From positions 1-37,417 of the forward strand of contig JAFEBB010000072.1 of the NCBI GenBank assembly GCA_018266075.1: a stretch of DNA of 37,417 nt, in the 5' to 3' direction. Numbering within the stretch: the stretch's first letter is position 1; each line of letters begins with the position of its first letter. The notes beneath the pieces are model-generated. The model was not told the origin of the DNA. It saw only the letters and a program-made list of their open reading frames with translations, and did not search any database. The position numbers were made by a program, and so were the translations under genes. The DNA is from Deltaproteobacteria bacterium (GTDB lineage Bacteria > Myxococcota > Myxococcia > Myxococcales > SZAS-1). Below are positions 23,538 to 34,257 of this stretch, piece by piece.

Positions 23538-24377
23538 TTGAAACTGAACCGTGCGCTTCTCCTCGCCGGCGCCGCCGCGTGGCTGGCCCTGGGATGCAAC
23601 TCGAGCAGCACCACCACGGCGTCGACCACGCCCGAGGCCGCGGTGGCCGTCGACGAGGTGGCCGCGGCGAACAACGACGCCGCCTGGAGCTACGCCGTCG
23701 CCGACACCTTCACCGATCCGTTCCTGGCCGCAATCCAGATCAAGCACCGACCGATTCCGAGGCAGGCGGTGGTGGTCTTCGATCCGGTGGCTGCGGCGAA
23801 CACCATGGCGGCGTCGGCGGCGAACTACTACTCGCCCTCGAGCTGCGTGACGGCCACGGCGAATGGCGCGGTGGCGACGTTGAAGTTCAACGGCTGCAAT
23901 GGCCCGGTGGGTCTCACCGAGCTCGACGGCACGCTCGTGGCCACCTACAGCTCGAGCTCTGCGGGGCCGCAGTTCGTGCTCACCTCGAACGGCCTCACCA
24001 TCTCGGGCGTCCCCTACGACGTGAACGCCACGGGCGTCATCTCCCGCAACGGCAACACCCGCGTGGTGACGCTCGACTCCACCAGCGTGCGCTCCAGCTC
24101 GACGGCCACGCGCACCTGGAAGGGCACCGTGGCGTGGACCAAGGGCAACCCCTGCCTCACCGTGAACGGTACGGGCACGCAGACGCTCAACGGCAGCGCC
24201 TACGCCACCACGCTCAACGGGTACCAGCGCTGCTCGGGCCAGTGCCCGACGGCGGGCACGCTCACGTCTTCGGGGCCCAACGGCGGCGTCGCCACGCTCA
24301 CCTTCAACAACTCCGCCACGCCGGGCTTCACGGATTCGAACGGCGCGAACGGCGCGATCAGCATCTCCTGCCCGTAG
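23538..24377 (+). CDS. Lipoprotein of unknown function, TTG start
   Basis: The protein has 279 residues. TTG 23538 is chosen because AGGAGG (23524-23529) is eight bases upstream and the signal starts at once, ending in lipobox LALGC (Cys20). The ATG at 23530 is in another frame and stops after three codons. The mature protein begins with Ser/Thr/Ala and is then beta-rich with repeating Thr/Asn/Gly strands (GLTISGVPYDVNATGVISRN). Four or more cysteines in the second half (NPCLTVNG, CSGQC, final SCP) may form disulfides. No family is recognised. It converges with the DUF3943 gene, with seven bases between stops. Confidence 0.82.
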   Translation: MKLNRALLLAGAAAWLALGCNSSSTTTASTTPEAAVAVDEVAAANNDAAWSYAVADTFTDPFLAAIQIKHRPIPRQAVVVFDPVAAANTMAASAANYYSPSSCVTATANGAVATLKFNGCNGPVGLTELDGTLVATYSSSSAGPQFVLTSNGLTISGVPYDVNATGVISRNGNTRVVTLDSTSVRSSSTATRTWKGTVAWTKGNPCLTVNGTGTQTLNGSAYATTLNGYQRCSGQCPTAGTLTSSGPNGGVATLTFNNSATPGFTDSNGANGAISISCP

Positions 24378-24384
24378 CGACGCT

Positions 24385-25818
24385 TCACCAATCGCCGAGC
24401 GGCGCACCCACGGTCGCGCGCCCGATCCAGCCCCACTGGCTCGGCGCGTGGTCGTCGGCGGGGATGCGGCCCTGGGCCGACAGCTCCACGCCCAGGCTGG
24501 GCCAGCCGCGGAACGCGGTCGCTGCGCCGAGGGTGACGGCGGCGTCGCGCTCCAGGCCCACGATGGGCTTCACGCCACCGATGAGCCAGCTGCGGGCGAT
24601 GAGCCGGGCCTGACCGATGCCCTTCCAGTCGAGGGTGGAGTCGACGAGGCCTTCGGCGCCGGGGCCCATCTCGTAGATGGGCGGCTGGTTGAAGTCGGGG
24701 CCCTTGTAGATGAAGTCGGCCTGCTCGTCGGTGCCGCTCGCGCCCATGAGCACCGCGGCGGCCACCGCAGTCGCGCGCAGGCGCAAGCCGGTTCCAGGCG
24801 CCATGCCGATGGAGATGCCCGGCCCGGCCGACGTGGCGGACACGCGGAAGTCGGGCCCGCTGTCGAAGTCGTAGAGGCCGTAGAGGCCCGCCGCGCCGGC
24901 CGCGTCCGAGGTCTGCAGCCGCCCTCCCGCGAGCAGGCCGCGAATCATGATGTCGCCGTTGGGCCGACCGATGAGCGCGTAGTCGAAGCGCATGTCCATG
25001 TAGTCGAAGGGGTGGAGCGTGCGCGTGCTGCGGTCGTCGGGGAAGCCCGCGGAGAAGTCGAGGCCCATCACCACCTGGCCGCGCGAGTAGTCCGCGCCGT
25101 GAATGAGCAAGCCGCCCGCATAGAGCCGGCCCTGCCACTGCGGCAGCTGCTCGGGCTGGTACGGCTGGGGCTTGCCGAGCACCTCGCGGTTGAAGCTGCC
25201 CATCGGATCGAGCAGGAAGCCGCCGACGAGCCGCAGCGGCCCCGCACCGGGGGCGCCCGGCTGGATCAACACTTCGGTCAGCCGGTGGAAGGTCTCGCCG
25301 AAGTACGAGCCGCCGACGGAGCCATTAACCAAATCGTTAATCGACGGATTCTGCAGCTCGCCCGCGAGCTCGAACGCCGCGGCGAATGCCGTGGTGTAGC
25401 CCAGGCTCTCCCAGTAGCTGAGCTGGTTGGAGCGCGCGATGTTGTAGGCGAGCGAGCCCATGTACGGGTGGGCCACGAAGTTCATGAACATCTGGTCGCC
25501 GTCGATGAACCAGGGCTGGGTGATTACGAAGTGGCCGATCGAGTCCGGCGTGACCTGTGCGTAGCCGTCCTTGGCGACCCAGCGGTCGTAGCCCACGATG
25601 CCCACGCCGAGCGTGAGCGCCTCCACCGCGGGCACCCAGTAGCTCTTGGGCGGGACCTTGGTGAACAACGGCTGGGGCGGCGGCGCCTCGGCATTGGGCG
25701 GCGTGAGCGGCGCGGCGTCCGGCGTCGTCTCGGCCGGTGGGACGTCCACCGGAGGCGGCGGCTGCGCGGGCGCTGCGATGAGCGCCAAGGCGACGAGGCT
25801 CCCTGTGAAAGGTGCCAT
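24385..25818 (-). CDS. DUF3943-family outer-membrane protein
   Basis: The protein has 477 residues from ATG 25816-25818. A signal peptide (MAPFTGSLVALALIAAPAQP) and a Pro/Ala linker are followed by a segment typical of DUF3943: YDRW, IDGDQMFMNFVAHPYMGS, AYNIARS, YWESLGYTTAFAAAFELAGE, PSINDLVNGSVGGSYFGE. The second half has alternating polar/aromatic strands (YMDMRFDYALIG, GPDFRVSATSA, WGWIGRATVGA) consistent with a beta-barrel. The function of DUF3943 proteins is not established; an outer-membrane place is inferred. It diverges from the phosphatase-fold lipoprotein across 184 bp that contains a small imperfect hairpin (25836-25856). Confidence 0.88.
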   Translation of the reverse strand: MAPFTGSLVALALIAAPAQPPPPVDVPPAETTPDAAPLTPPNAEAPPPQPLFTKVPPKSYWVPAVEALTLGVGIVGYDRWVAKDGYAQVTPDSIGHFVITQPWFIDGDQMFMNFVAHPYMGSLAYNIARSNQLSYWESLGYTTAFAAAFELAGELQNPSINDLVNGSVGGSYFGETFHRLTEVLIQPGAPGAGPLRLVGGFLLDPMGSFNREVLGKPQPYQPEQLPQWQGRLYAGGLLIHGADYSRGQVVMGLDFSAGFPDDRSTRTLHPFDYMDMRFDYALIGRPNGDIMIRGLLAGGRLQTSDAAGAAGLYGLYDFDSGPDFRVSATSAGPGISIGMAPGTGLRLRATAVAAAVLMGASGTDEQADFIYKGPDFNQPPIYEMGPGAEGLVDSTLDWKGIGQARLIARSWLIGGVKPIVGLERDAAVTLGAATAFRGWPSLGVELSAQGRIPADDHAPSQWGWIGRATVGAPLGDW

Positions 25819-26002
25819 GCCAAGTTTGCCGGCCCGTACCCCGGACTGCCGGGTACCGAGCTTGAGGCCGGTCCTCGACTGAACGTAGGGGCCGTGTCTG
25901 CGAACGGAAAGTGTCCGGCGTCCACCTCGGCTGGAGCGCGTGGAGCGCAGCGAGGCCTTGTGCTCCAAGGTCGGAATGACGGTCGGCGGGCGTGGTGTTG
26001 GT

Positions 26003-27034
26003 ATGCGGATGACCACCCCTCGGACTCTTCTGCTCCCCGTGCTCGCCAGCCTGGCGGCCTTGGCGCTGCTCGGCGGCTGCGCGTCGATGATGAACCTGCG
26101 CAGCCAGCCGTCGACGAGCGTGCCTGCCAAGGTCGCGAGCTCCAACGCGCGCCCGCTGCGCGTGGTCTCGTTCAACGTGCACCTGGGCGAGTTCCTGAAG
26201 TACGAGCGCGAGGGGCACCACGCGTCGATCGAGCGCAGCTTCCGGCAGGACCCGCGGCTGCGGAGCGCGGACATCATCGGGCTGCAGGAGCTCTGCTCCG
26301 ACGAGGGCGGCTGGCAGGTCGACTACTTCCACCAGGTGATGAAAGACACCGCGGGCCAGAGCTACGTGGCCACGGCGCTCTCCGATCCCATCGGCAAGAT
26401 GATGTGCGCCCGCGTGGAGGCCATCTACAGCCGCTTCCCCATCGTGAATCAGGGCGTGATCACGCTGCCCCAGGTCTTCGAGCCGCGCTCGGCGGTGTGG
26501 GCCGACATCGACGTCCCCAACCTGGACGGGCAGGGCACCACGCGGGTGCGCGTGTACAACGCGCACCTCGAGAACCGGCCGCAGAACATGAGCTGGGAAG
26601 AGGGCCGGCTGAAGCAGATCCGCGTGGTGCTCGATCACGTCGACGCCTGGCGCGCGGCGCACCCCGGCGAGCCGCTGATTCTCCTCGGCGACCTGAACAC
26701 CGTCGGCCGAATCTGGGATCCGTGGCGCCGCGAGGCGACCATCAAGGCCATCGAGGCCGATCAGCTGCAGGCGTCCATCAAGGGCTATCACCGCACGCTC
26801 ACCTTCACGCCGCACCAGATCGACTGGATCTTCTTCAACGACCAGCTCGCGCTGAAGCACTCGGAGGTCGTGGGCGTGTGGCTCTCGGATCACTTCCCGC
26901 TGGTGGCCGACTTCACGCTGGCGCCTGCCAAGGAAGCGAGCGCTGCGTCGGCTCCTCCTGCGGCCGCGCCCGCACCCGAGCAACCTTCGACGGCTTCGGC
27001 CGCGCCCGCCGGCCTCCGACCGAGCGCCCGCTAG
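26003..27034 (+). CDS. Endonuclease/exonuclease/phosphatase-fold lipoprotein
   Basis: The protein has 343 residues. The first of two close ATGs (26003 and 26009) is used; the ribosome site is poor either way. The lipobox is LLGGC (Cys26). The EEP domain is complete: FNVHLGEF (Asn58), GLQELCS (Glu96), YNAHLEN, LLGDLNT, DWIFF and SDHFP (Asp296, His297). This fold cuts phosphodiester bonds with a divalent metal. Substrates range over DNA, phosphoinositides and sphingomyelin, and cannot be told here. Being lipid-anchored outside the cytoplasm, it may act on extracellular DNA or phospholipid. The C-terminus is an Ala/Pro-rich tail. The FadL-like gene follows after 54 bp in the same direction. Confidence 0.92.
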   Translation: MRMTTPRTLLLPVLASLAALALLGGCASMMNLRSQPSTSVPAKVASSNARPLRVVSFNVHLGEFLKYEREGHHASIERSFRQDPRLRSADIIGLQELCSDEGGWQVDYFHQVMKDTAGQSYVATALSDPIGKMMCARVEAIYSRFPIVNQGVITLPQVFEPRSAVWADIDVPNLDGQGTTRVRVYNAHLENRPQNMSWEEGRLKQIRVVLDHVDAWRAAHPGEPLILLGDLNTVGRIWDPWRREATIKAIEADQLQASIKGYHRTLTFTPHQIDWIFFNDQLALKHSEVVGVWLSDHFPLVADFTLAPAKEASAASAPPAAAPAPEQPSTASAAPAGLRPSAR

Positions 27035-27088
27035 CCCGAGCCTCGCCAGCACGACCGCACGCCACCACCTTTCCCGGGGGGAGGGGCG

Positions 27089-28438
27089 ATGCGGCGAGCA
27101 GCGTGCCTGCTGATCTGTGCGCTCGCGACGGCCGCGCGCGCGGACGTGCTGCCGAGCACCGGCTCGCTCGCCATCCCCAACTTCAACCGCACGCAGATCG
27201 GCCCCGTGGAGTCGCTGGAGGCGGGCGCGTACGTGGCGCGCTCGGTGGGCCCGGCGTCGAACTGGTACAACCCCGCGGGCCTCGCCGACACCGACCGCAC
27301 CGTCATCAGCTCCAGCGCCATCGGCTACGAGCTGAGCCTGTTGCGATTGGGCAACCTCGAAGCGCGAATCGAGAACACCTCGGCGCTCCTGCCCATCCCC
27401 GCGTTCATCGGCGCCGTGATCGGCCCGCCGTTCATCAACTGGCAGCACCTGCGACTGGGCTTCTCGCTGACCAAGGAGTCATCGTGGTCGGGCGGCATCG
27501 ACAGCGCGAACACGCTCATCACCGGCAACCAGGTCGAGCGCTTCGCGTACACGTCGGATGTGGAATTCAGCATCGTGCGGCCCACGGTGGCCGTGGGCTT
27601 CCGGCCGCACCGCGTGATCCGCGTGGGCGCCTCGCTGGCCGGCGTGATCACCACCTACTCCGCCGACACCATGCTCTCGGACGTCGCCACCGGCGGGCCG
27701 ACGCAGGTGCTCCTGCGCACCGATCGCCTCAAGGGCCACGCCGTGGAGCTGCAGCCCTCGATCGGCGTGCAGCTCAGCCCGCCCGGCGAAGGTTGGGACT
27801 TCGGCGCAGTGCTCTGGGCCCCGGGTTTGCGGCTCTTCGGCACCGGTGCGCTCAACTACGAGTCGGTGACCACCCTCGGCGCGACGACGACCACCACCTC
27901 GCTCGAGGACAACTCCGCGCGCTTCGCGTACCAGCCGCCGTTCGAGGCCGTCATCGGCGGCGCGTACACGCACCGGGCCGGGCAGATCGAGGTGGACCTG
28001 CGCTACTACACCTCGTCGGGCACGCAGCCGCTCTTCCGTAGCCAACAGCCCATCGTGCACGTCTCGGACACGGGCGGCGTCCAGACCACGACCACGGCGC
28101 CGTTCGATGGCATCAACTACGAGACCCGTCCGGTGCTGAGCGGCTCGGTGGGCGGCGCCCTCCAGGTCAGTCGGCTCGTCGCGCTCCACGGCGGGTTCTT
28201 CCTCAACCGCTCGCCGAGCCGGAACACCAACACCAACTTCCCGCAGGTGAACCTCTACGGCGGCGCCGCGGGCGGCACGCTCACCACCCGGCACTTCGTG
28301 GGTTCGGCGGGCATGACCTTCTCGTACGGCAAGAGCCCCGACTTCGGACTCGCCCAGGGCCTCCCGGGGACCAGCGTCGACGTGCAGGTCCGGCTGCTCA
28401 CCATCGCGGCCATCTTCGCGATCTCGTACACCTTCTGA
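27089..28438 (+). CDS. FadL-like outer-membrane beta-barrel protein
   Basis: The protein has 449 residues, with a very strong Shine-Dalgarno GGGGAGGGG before ATG 27089. The signal peptide ends at ARA-DVLP (18 residues). The early GAYVARSVGPASNWYNPAGLA matches the OMPP1/FadL/TodX start, where a small N-terminal hatch with the YNPAGLA motif plugs the barrel. Alternating strands fill the rest and the chain ends in aromatic FAISYTF, as expected for recognition by the barrel-assembly machinery. FadL relatives pass long-chain fatty acids or other hydrophobic compounds across the outer membrane; the cargo here is unknown. A desaturase lies 2.3 kb downstream but in a separate unit. Confidence 0.88.
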   Translation: MRRAACLLICALATAARADVLPSTGSLAIPNFNRTQIGPVESLEAGAYVARSVGPASNWYNPAGLADTDRTVISSSAIGYELSLLRLGNLEARIENTSALLPIPAFIGAVIGPPFINWQHLRLGFSLTKESSWSGGIDSANTLITGNQVERFAYTSDVEFSIVRPTVAVGFRPHRVIRVGASLAGVITTYSADTMLSDVATGGPTQVLLRTDRLKGHAVELQPSIGVQLSPPGEGWDFGAVLWAPGLRLFGTGALNYESVTTLGATTTTTSLEDNSARFAYQPPFEAVIGGAYTHRAGQIEVDLRYYTSSGTQPLFRSQQPIVHVSDTGGVQTTTTAPFDGINYETRPVLSGSVGGALQVSRLVALHGGFFLNRSPSRNTNTNFPQVNLYGGAAGGTLTTRHFVGSAGMTFSYGKSPDFGLAQGLPGTSVDVQVRLLTIAAIFAISYTF

Positions 28439-28564
28439 GCCTCGACAGATCCTTCCGGGACTTCCGTTCGTTGGATCTCGTGTCGCACCGCGCAGACGTG
28501 CGAGCGAGAGGCGTCGGCATTACGTAGGTAGGAGCACCACTGCCACTTCATCCCGGAGCCTCCA

Positions 28565-28990
28565 ATGAGCTGGGAACAAGTCAGGCTTCAGGTGGACCCT
28601 CCCCGAGGCTGGACGCGGCTCGAGGACGTGCAGCCGCTCACCTTTGCGGCGCCGTCCGGGCTGCGGCTGCGGCTCTCGCCCATGAGCACGCCCGAGGAGC
28701 TCGACACCGAGCCGGGCGCCGAGCCCCGCCTGATGTGGGCCCTGGCCCGCTCGCGCGAGAGCCTGGGGAACGCGGTGATGGCGCGCATCTCGCCCTGTCA
28801 GTTCGGGCTCTGCGCCACGCTCACGCTGGAGGTCGGCGTGGGTCGGCAGACCATGTTCTGGCTGCTGGCGAGCCCCGCGCACGTGCTGGTGGTGAGCCTC
28901 TCGGGAAAGCCCAGCGCGACCGAGCTCGCGGGCGCGGTGCAGTGCGTCGAGTCGATGCGGCTGGTGTCGGCGGCGCGGTACCCGAACTAA
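28565..28990 (+). CDS. Small protein of unknown function
   Basis: The protein has 141 residues. ATG 28565 follows GGAG with six bases of spacing. There is no signal peptide and no membrane segment. The layout (PPRGWTRLEDVQPLTFAAPSGLRLRLSPM, then a strand-rich core with two cysteines in PCQFGLC, then VLVVSLSGKPSATELAGAVQCVESMRLV) is like small alpha/beta domains that end in a helix after an error-free strand pair, but I cannot name the family. It stands alone 126 bp after the FadL-like gene and converges with the Kelch-like gene with one base between stops. Confidence 0.78.
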   Translation: MSWEQVRLQVDPPRGWTRLEDVQPLTFAAPSGLRLRLSPMSTPEELDTEPGAEPRLMWALARSRESLGNAVMARISPCQFGLCATLTLEVGVGRQTMFWLLASPAHVLVVSLSGKPSATELAGAVQCVESMRLVSAARYPN

Positions 28991-28991
28991 C

Positions 28992-30122
28992 CTAGAAGCG
29001 GATCTTCGCGGCAAGCACGTTCGCGTCGCCGGGGCCGCTGGTGGCGCCGCCGGTCACGTAGAGGAAGTCGCCGGCCACGGCCATGGCGTGGTTGGTGCGG
29101 CCGAGCGGCATCGTCGACGTGGCAGTCCATGCGCCGAGCTGGCCGCCAGTGAGGATGGGCGCGGCGAACGTCGCGGTGGTGCCGCTGCCGGTGTAGACCG
29201 CCGACTTGCCGCCGACCACGAAGAGCCAGCCGTCGATCGCGACCGCGCGGCCGAACGACGTCGGCGCGGGCAGGGCGGTGGTCGCGAACAGCGCGCTCGC
29301 GGAGCTCCCGGTGACGGTGGTACCGCTCACGCTCGCGAGCGGGGTGAGGGTCGAGTCGTAGCCGCCGGCGACGAAGAGCGTGCTTCCGTCGAATGCCCAC
29401 TGCGGCCGGCCGACGAACGTGGTGCTGAACTCGCTCACGGTCCACGACGCGGCGTCGAAGCTTCCGACCGGCGCGGTGAGCAACGCCAAACCGCCGCCGC
29501 CGTCGTCGACGAACACTTCGGTCTCTTCGGTCACCAGCAAGCCATTCGAAATCCACGCCTCGCTGGCGATGGCGTCGTGGCCCGCGGGCATCGCGCCGAC
29601 GGGGATGAACGTCGATGCGCCGCCGTCCGGGTAGATCGTGCCCGCGAAGACTTTGCCCGCGTAGCTCGGGTCGTCGTAGATGCCGTCGACCACGTAGAGC
29701 GTGCTGCCGTCCACGGCGAGCGTGCACTCGTTCACGCCGCTGGGCAGGTGGGTGGCCACGTTCCAGGGGCCAAGCCCGCCGTCCTCGAGGAGCGCGGCGG
29801 TCTCCACGTCGTCGTACTCGGCGAAGCCGCCGCCCGAGACCGCGTGGTTGCCGCCGGCGATGACCAGGAAGCCAGGCGCCGCAGCGCTGCAGTGGTTGGC
29901 GCGGCCCCCGGGCAGCGGGCCGAGCGCATTCCAGGCCCCGAGTGTGCCATGGGCTGCCGGTGTGCCCGCGTCGACGGGCGTGCCGGCGTCGGTGCCTGCG
30001 TCGGTCCCGTTGCCCGCGTCGGTGCCGCCCGCGTCGACAGGGCCCGCATCCGCGCCGACGCTCGTCGAGCCCGAGCACGCCGAAGCGCCGACGACGATCA
30101 GCGCGAGCCAAAGTGTCCGCAT
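28992..30122 (-). CDS. Kelch-like beta-propeller lipoprotein
   Basis: The protein has 376 residues. A short signal leads to Cys16 (GASAC). A linker of repeated DAG, TDAG and VDAG units follows, to about residue 58, a stalk type common in myxobacterial lipoproteins. The rest is at least five repeats of the Kelch form LGxW...LPxGRxNH...VxGxxLYVxGG (for example LGAWNALGPLPGGRANH, and LGAWTATSTMPLGRTNH near the C-terminus). These should form a beta-propeller. Such domains bind proteins or glycans; none has a catalytic role visible here. The cold-shock gene and its terminator lie upstream on the same strand, so it probably has its own promoter in 30123-30190. Confidence 0.88.
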   Translation of the reverse strand: MRTLWLALIVVGASACSGSTSVGADAGPVDAGGTDAGNGTDAGTDAGTPVDAGTPAAHGTLGAWNALGPLPGGRANHCSAAAPGFLVIAGGNHAVSGGGFAEYDDVETAALLEDGGLGPWNVATHLPSGVNECTLAVDGSTLYVVDGIYDDPSYAGKVFAGTIYPDGGASTFIPVGAMPAGHDAIASEAWISNGLLVTEETEVFVDDGGGGLALLTAPVGSFDAASWTVSEFSTTFVGRPQWAFDGSTLFVAGGYDSTLTPLASVSGTTVTGSSASALFATTALPAPTSFGRAVAIDGWLFVVGGKSAVYTGSGTTATFAAPILTGGQLGAWTATSTMPLGRTNHAMAVAGDFLYVTGGATSGPGDANVLAAKIRF

Positions 30123-30191
30123 GCGGTCCCCGGAGCGAGCCGCGCACCATAGCCAAGCCCGCCTGCTTGCGTCGAACAGGCCCGCAAAGGC

Positions 30192-30223
30192 GGAGGCCCG
30201 GCGGCTTTCGCGGCCGGGCCTCC
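30192..30223 (-). terminator. Hairpin terminator after the cold-shock gene
   Basis: Perfect 11-bp arms GGAGGCCCGGC (30192-30202) and GCCGGGCCTCC (30213-30223) lie 20 bp beyond the cold-shock stop codon. On the minus strand it is followed by GCCTTTGCG, a weak T tract. Confidence 0.65.
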
Positions 30224-30243
30224 GAGCGCTACCTACGGCCGAA

Positions 30244-30450
30244 TTAGCTCACCGGCCGAACGTTCGACGCCTGCAGGCCCTTGGGGCCCTTGGTCACGTC
30301 GAACTCCACCTTCTGGCCCTCGGCCAGGGTGCGGAAGCCCTCGGCCTGGATCGCGGTGTGGTGAACGAACACGTCGTCCCCGCCGTTGTCCTGGCTGATG
30401 AAGCCGAAGCCCTTCGAGTCGTTGAACCACTTCACGGTACCAGTTGCCAT
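30244..30450 (-). CDS. cspA: CspA-family cold-shock protein
   Basis: The protein has 68 residues, a full-length cold-shock domain. ATG 30448-30450 has AAGGAAG eight bases upstream. RNP1 KGFGFI (13-18) and RNP2 VFVHH (27-31) are intact, as are [10 protein letters not shown] and [10 protein letters not shown]. These proteins bind single-stranded RNA and DNA and loosen RNA structure. Whether this copy is cold-induced or constitutive cannot be read from the protein. A tandem CACTCGAA pair lies about 46 bp upstream. It diverges from the fatty-acid desaturase gene. The gene symbol marks the family, not proven orthology. Confidence 0.97.
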   Translation of the reverse strand: MATGTVKWFNDSKGFGFISQDNGGDDVFVHHTAIQAEGFRTLAEGQKVEFDVTKGPKGLQASNVRPVS

Positions 30451-30495
30451 GTTCTGTGCTTCCTTCTCTTCCGGCGGCGCAGATTCGCCGACGGC

Positions 30496-30511
30496 CACTC
30501 GAACACTCGAA
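30496..30511. promoter_or_regulatory. Tandem 8-bp repeat CACTCGAA x2
   Basis: CACTCGAA occurs twice with no gap at 30496-30503 and 30504-30511, in the leader or promoter region of the cold-shock gene. It may be a regulator site or part of the leader RNA. Confidence 0.4.
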
Positions 30512-30607
30512 ACGAGGCGAGTAGGCCCAGCACCTTGTGACATCCCGGGCGAGTTTGCACGCCCTCCTTTGAGCGCATGTCCAGCGGGCGGCAAAGCCAC
30601 TTGACCT

Positions 30608-30626
30608 CGGTCACGCGCCGGTCACG
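30608..30626. promoter_or_regulatory. Direct repeat CGGTCACG with 11-bp period
   Basis: CGGTCACG at 30608-30615 and 30619-30626 lies one helical turn apart, next to TTGACC (30601-30606), about 115-130 bp before the desaturase start. This spacing suits a dimeric activator; no -10 was recognised. Confidence 0.35.
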
Positions 30627-30738
30627 GCGGATGTCCTTTTCGGGGCGCTGGGGCAGACGCGGGCCCCTGTGGCGTGCCATGTTCAGGGTGCTCAGCGGGC
30701 CCGACCCGCATGCGCTGCGCTCCGGAGTGCGCAACCCG

Positions 30739-31851
30739 ATGGCCGCTGACCACCCGATCTTCACGCACGCCTCGCCGTTCGCCACCACGCTCAAGACGCG
30801 GGTGAACGCCTACTTCGAGCAGAACCAGCTCGATCAGCGCGACCAGCCGCGCATGTTCGCCAAGACCGCGCTGATCATGGCCTGGCTGCTCGGCTCGTAT
30901 GGCGCGCTCTACCTGGCGACCAACGCCTGGGAGGTGGTGCTGCTCGCCATCTCGGTCGGCCTGGCCATGGCCGGGTTGGGCTTCAACATCCAGCACGACG
31001 GCGGCCACGCCGCGTACTCCAAGCATGAGTGGATCAACGTTGCGGCCGCGCACACCCTCGACTTCATCGGCGGCAGCTCGTACGTGTGGCACTGGAAGCA
31101 CAACGTCACGCACCACACCTACGCGAACATCGCGCACGTCGACGCCGACACCGACGTGGGCGCGTTCGCCCGGTTGACGCCGCACCACACCTGGCGGCCC
31201 TGGCACGCGCTGCAGCACGTGTACATCTGGGGCCTCTACGGGATGCTGCCCTTCAAGTGGATCTTCTGGGACGACTTCCACGATCTGGCCACCGGCCACA
31301 TCGGCTCGCAGGCCTTCCCGCGACCCAAGCCCGGCCGGATGGCGGCCACGTTGCTCCTGAAGCTGCAGTACTTCGGCTGGGCCATCGTGCTGCCGCTGAT
31401 GGTGCGGCCGTGGCGTGGGGTCCTCCTGGCCTACGTGGTCGCGGCGCTCACGCTGGGCGTGGTCCTGGCCGTGGTCTTCCAGCTCGCGCACTGCGTGGGT
31501 GAGGCCGAGTTCCCGGTTCCCAAGGCGGGCTCGCAGGACATGAACATCGACTGGGCCACCCACCAGGTGGCCACGACGGTGGACTTCGCGCGCGACAGCA
31601 AGTTCCTCACCTGGTTCCTGGGCGGGCTCAACTTCCAGGTGGAGCACCACCTGTTCCCGCGCGTGACGCACCTGCACTTCCCGGCGCTCTCGAAGATCGT
31701 GGAGAGCACCTGCGCGGAGTTCGGCGTGCCGTACCGCGCGTTCCCGACCTTCGGCGCAGCGGTTCGCTCGCACGCGCGGTGGCTGCGGCGGATGGGACAG
31801 CGGCCCGCGGAGGCGATCACCCCCACCGCGCCGGCGACCGCCGAGGCGTAG
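30739..31851 (+). CDS. Membrane fatty-acid (acyl-lipid) desaturase
   Basis: The protein has 370 residues from ATG 30739 (MAADHPIF). The frame is open upstream to 30577, but that part is Arg-rich and unlike the family. Three histidine boxes hold the di-iron centre: HDGGH (86-90), HNVTHH (121-126) and QVEHH (300-304). The last box, with Gln at its start and LFP after it, is typical of front-end (delta-5/delta-6-like) desaturases. Membrane segments lie between boxes one and two and around residues 205-250. It would add a double bond to membrane fatty acids using O2 and an electron donor. There is no fused cytochrome b5 domain. The divergent cold-shock gene suggests a role in adapting membranes to cold, which is inference. 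Confidence 0.95.
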   Translation: MAADHPIFTHASPFATTLKTRVNAYFEQNQLDQRDQPRMFAKTALIMAWLLGSYGALYLATNAWEVVLLAISVGLAMAGLGFNIQHDGGHAAYSKHEWINVAAAHTLDFIGGSSYVWHWKHNVTHHTYANIAHVDADTDVGAFARLTPHHTWRPWHALQHVYIWGLYGMLPFKWIFWDDFHDLATGHIGSQAFPRPKPGRMAATLLLKLQYFGWAIVLPLMVRPWRGVLLAYVVAALTLGVVLAVVFQLAHCVGEAEFPVPKAGSQDMNIDWATHQVATTVDFARDSKFLTWFLGGLNFQVEHHLFPRVTHLHFPALSKIVESTCAEFGVPYRAFPTFGAAVRSHARWLRRMGQRPAEAITPTAPATAEA

Positions 31852-31853
31852 CG

Positions 31854-34169
<2,316 letters not shown>

Positions 34170-34257
34170 GAACGGCCACTTTAACGCACGAACGCCCCCT
34201 CTCCCCAACTGCAGGGAGGGGACGTCCGATATGTAAGCGAACGGTTAAGACGCTCTT

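Noticed and set aside
34195-34221. CCCCTCTCCCC...GGGAGGGG hairpin as terminator after the oxidoreductase gene
   Set aside because: The arms match only with a bulge and no T tract follows on the minus strand.
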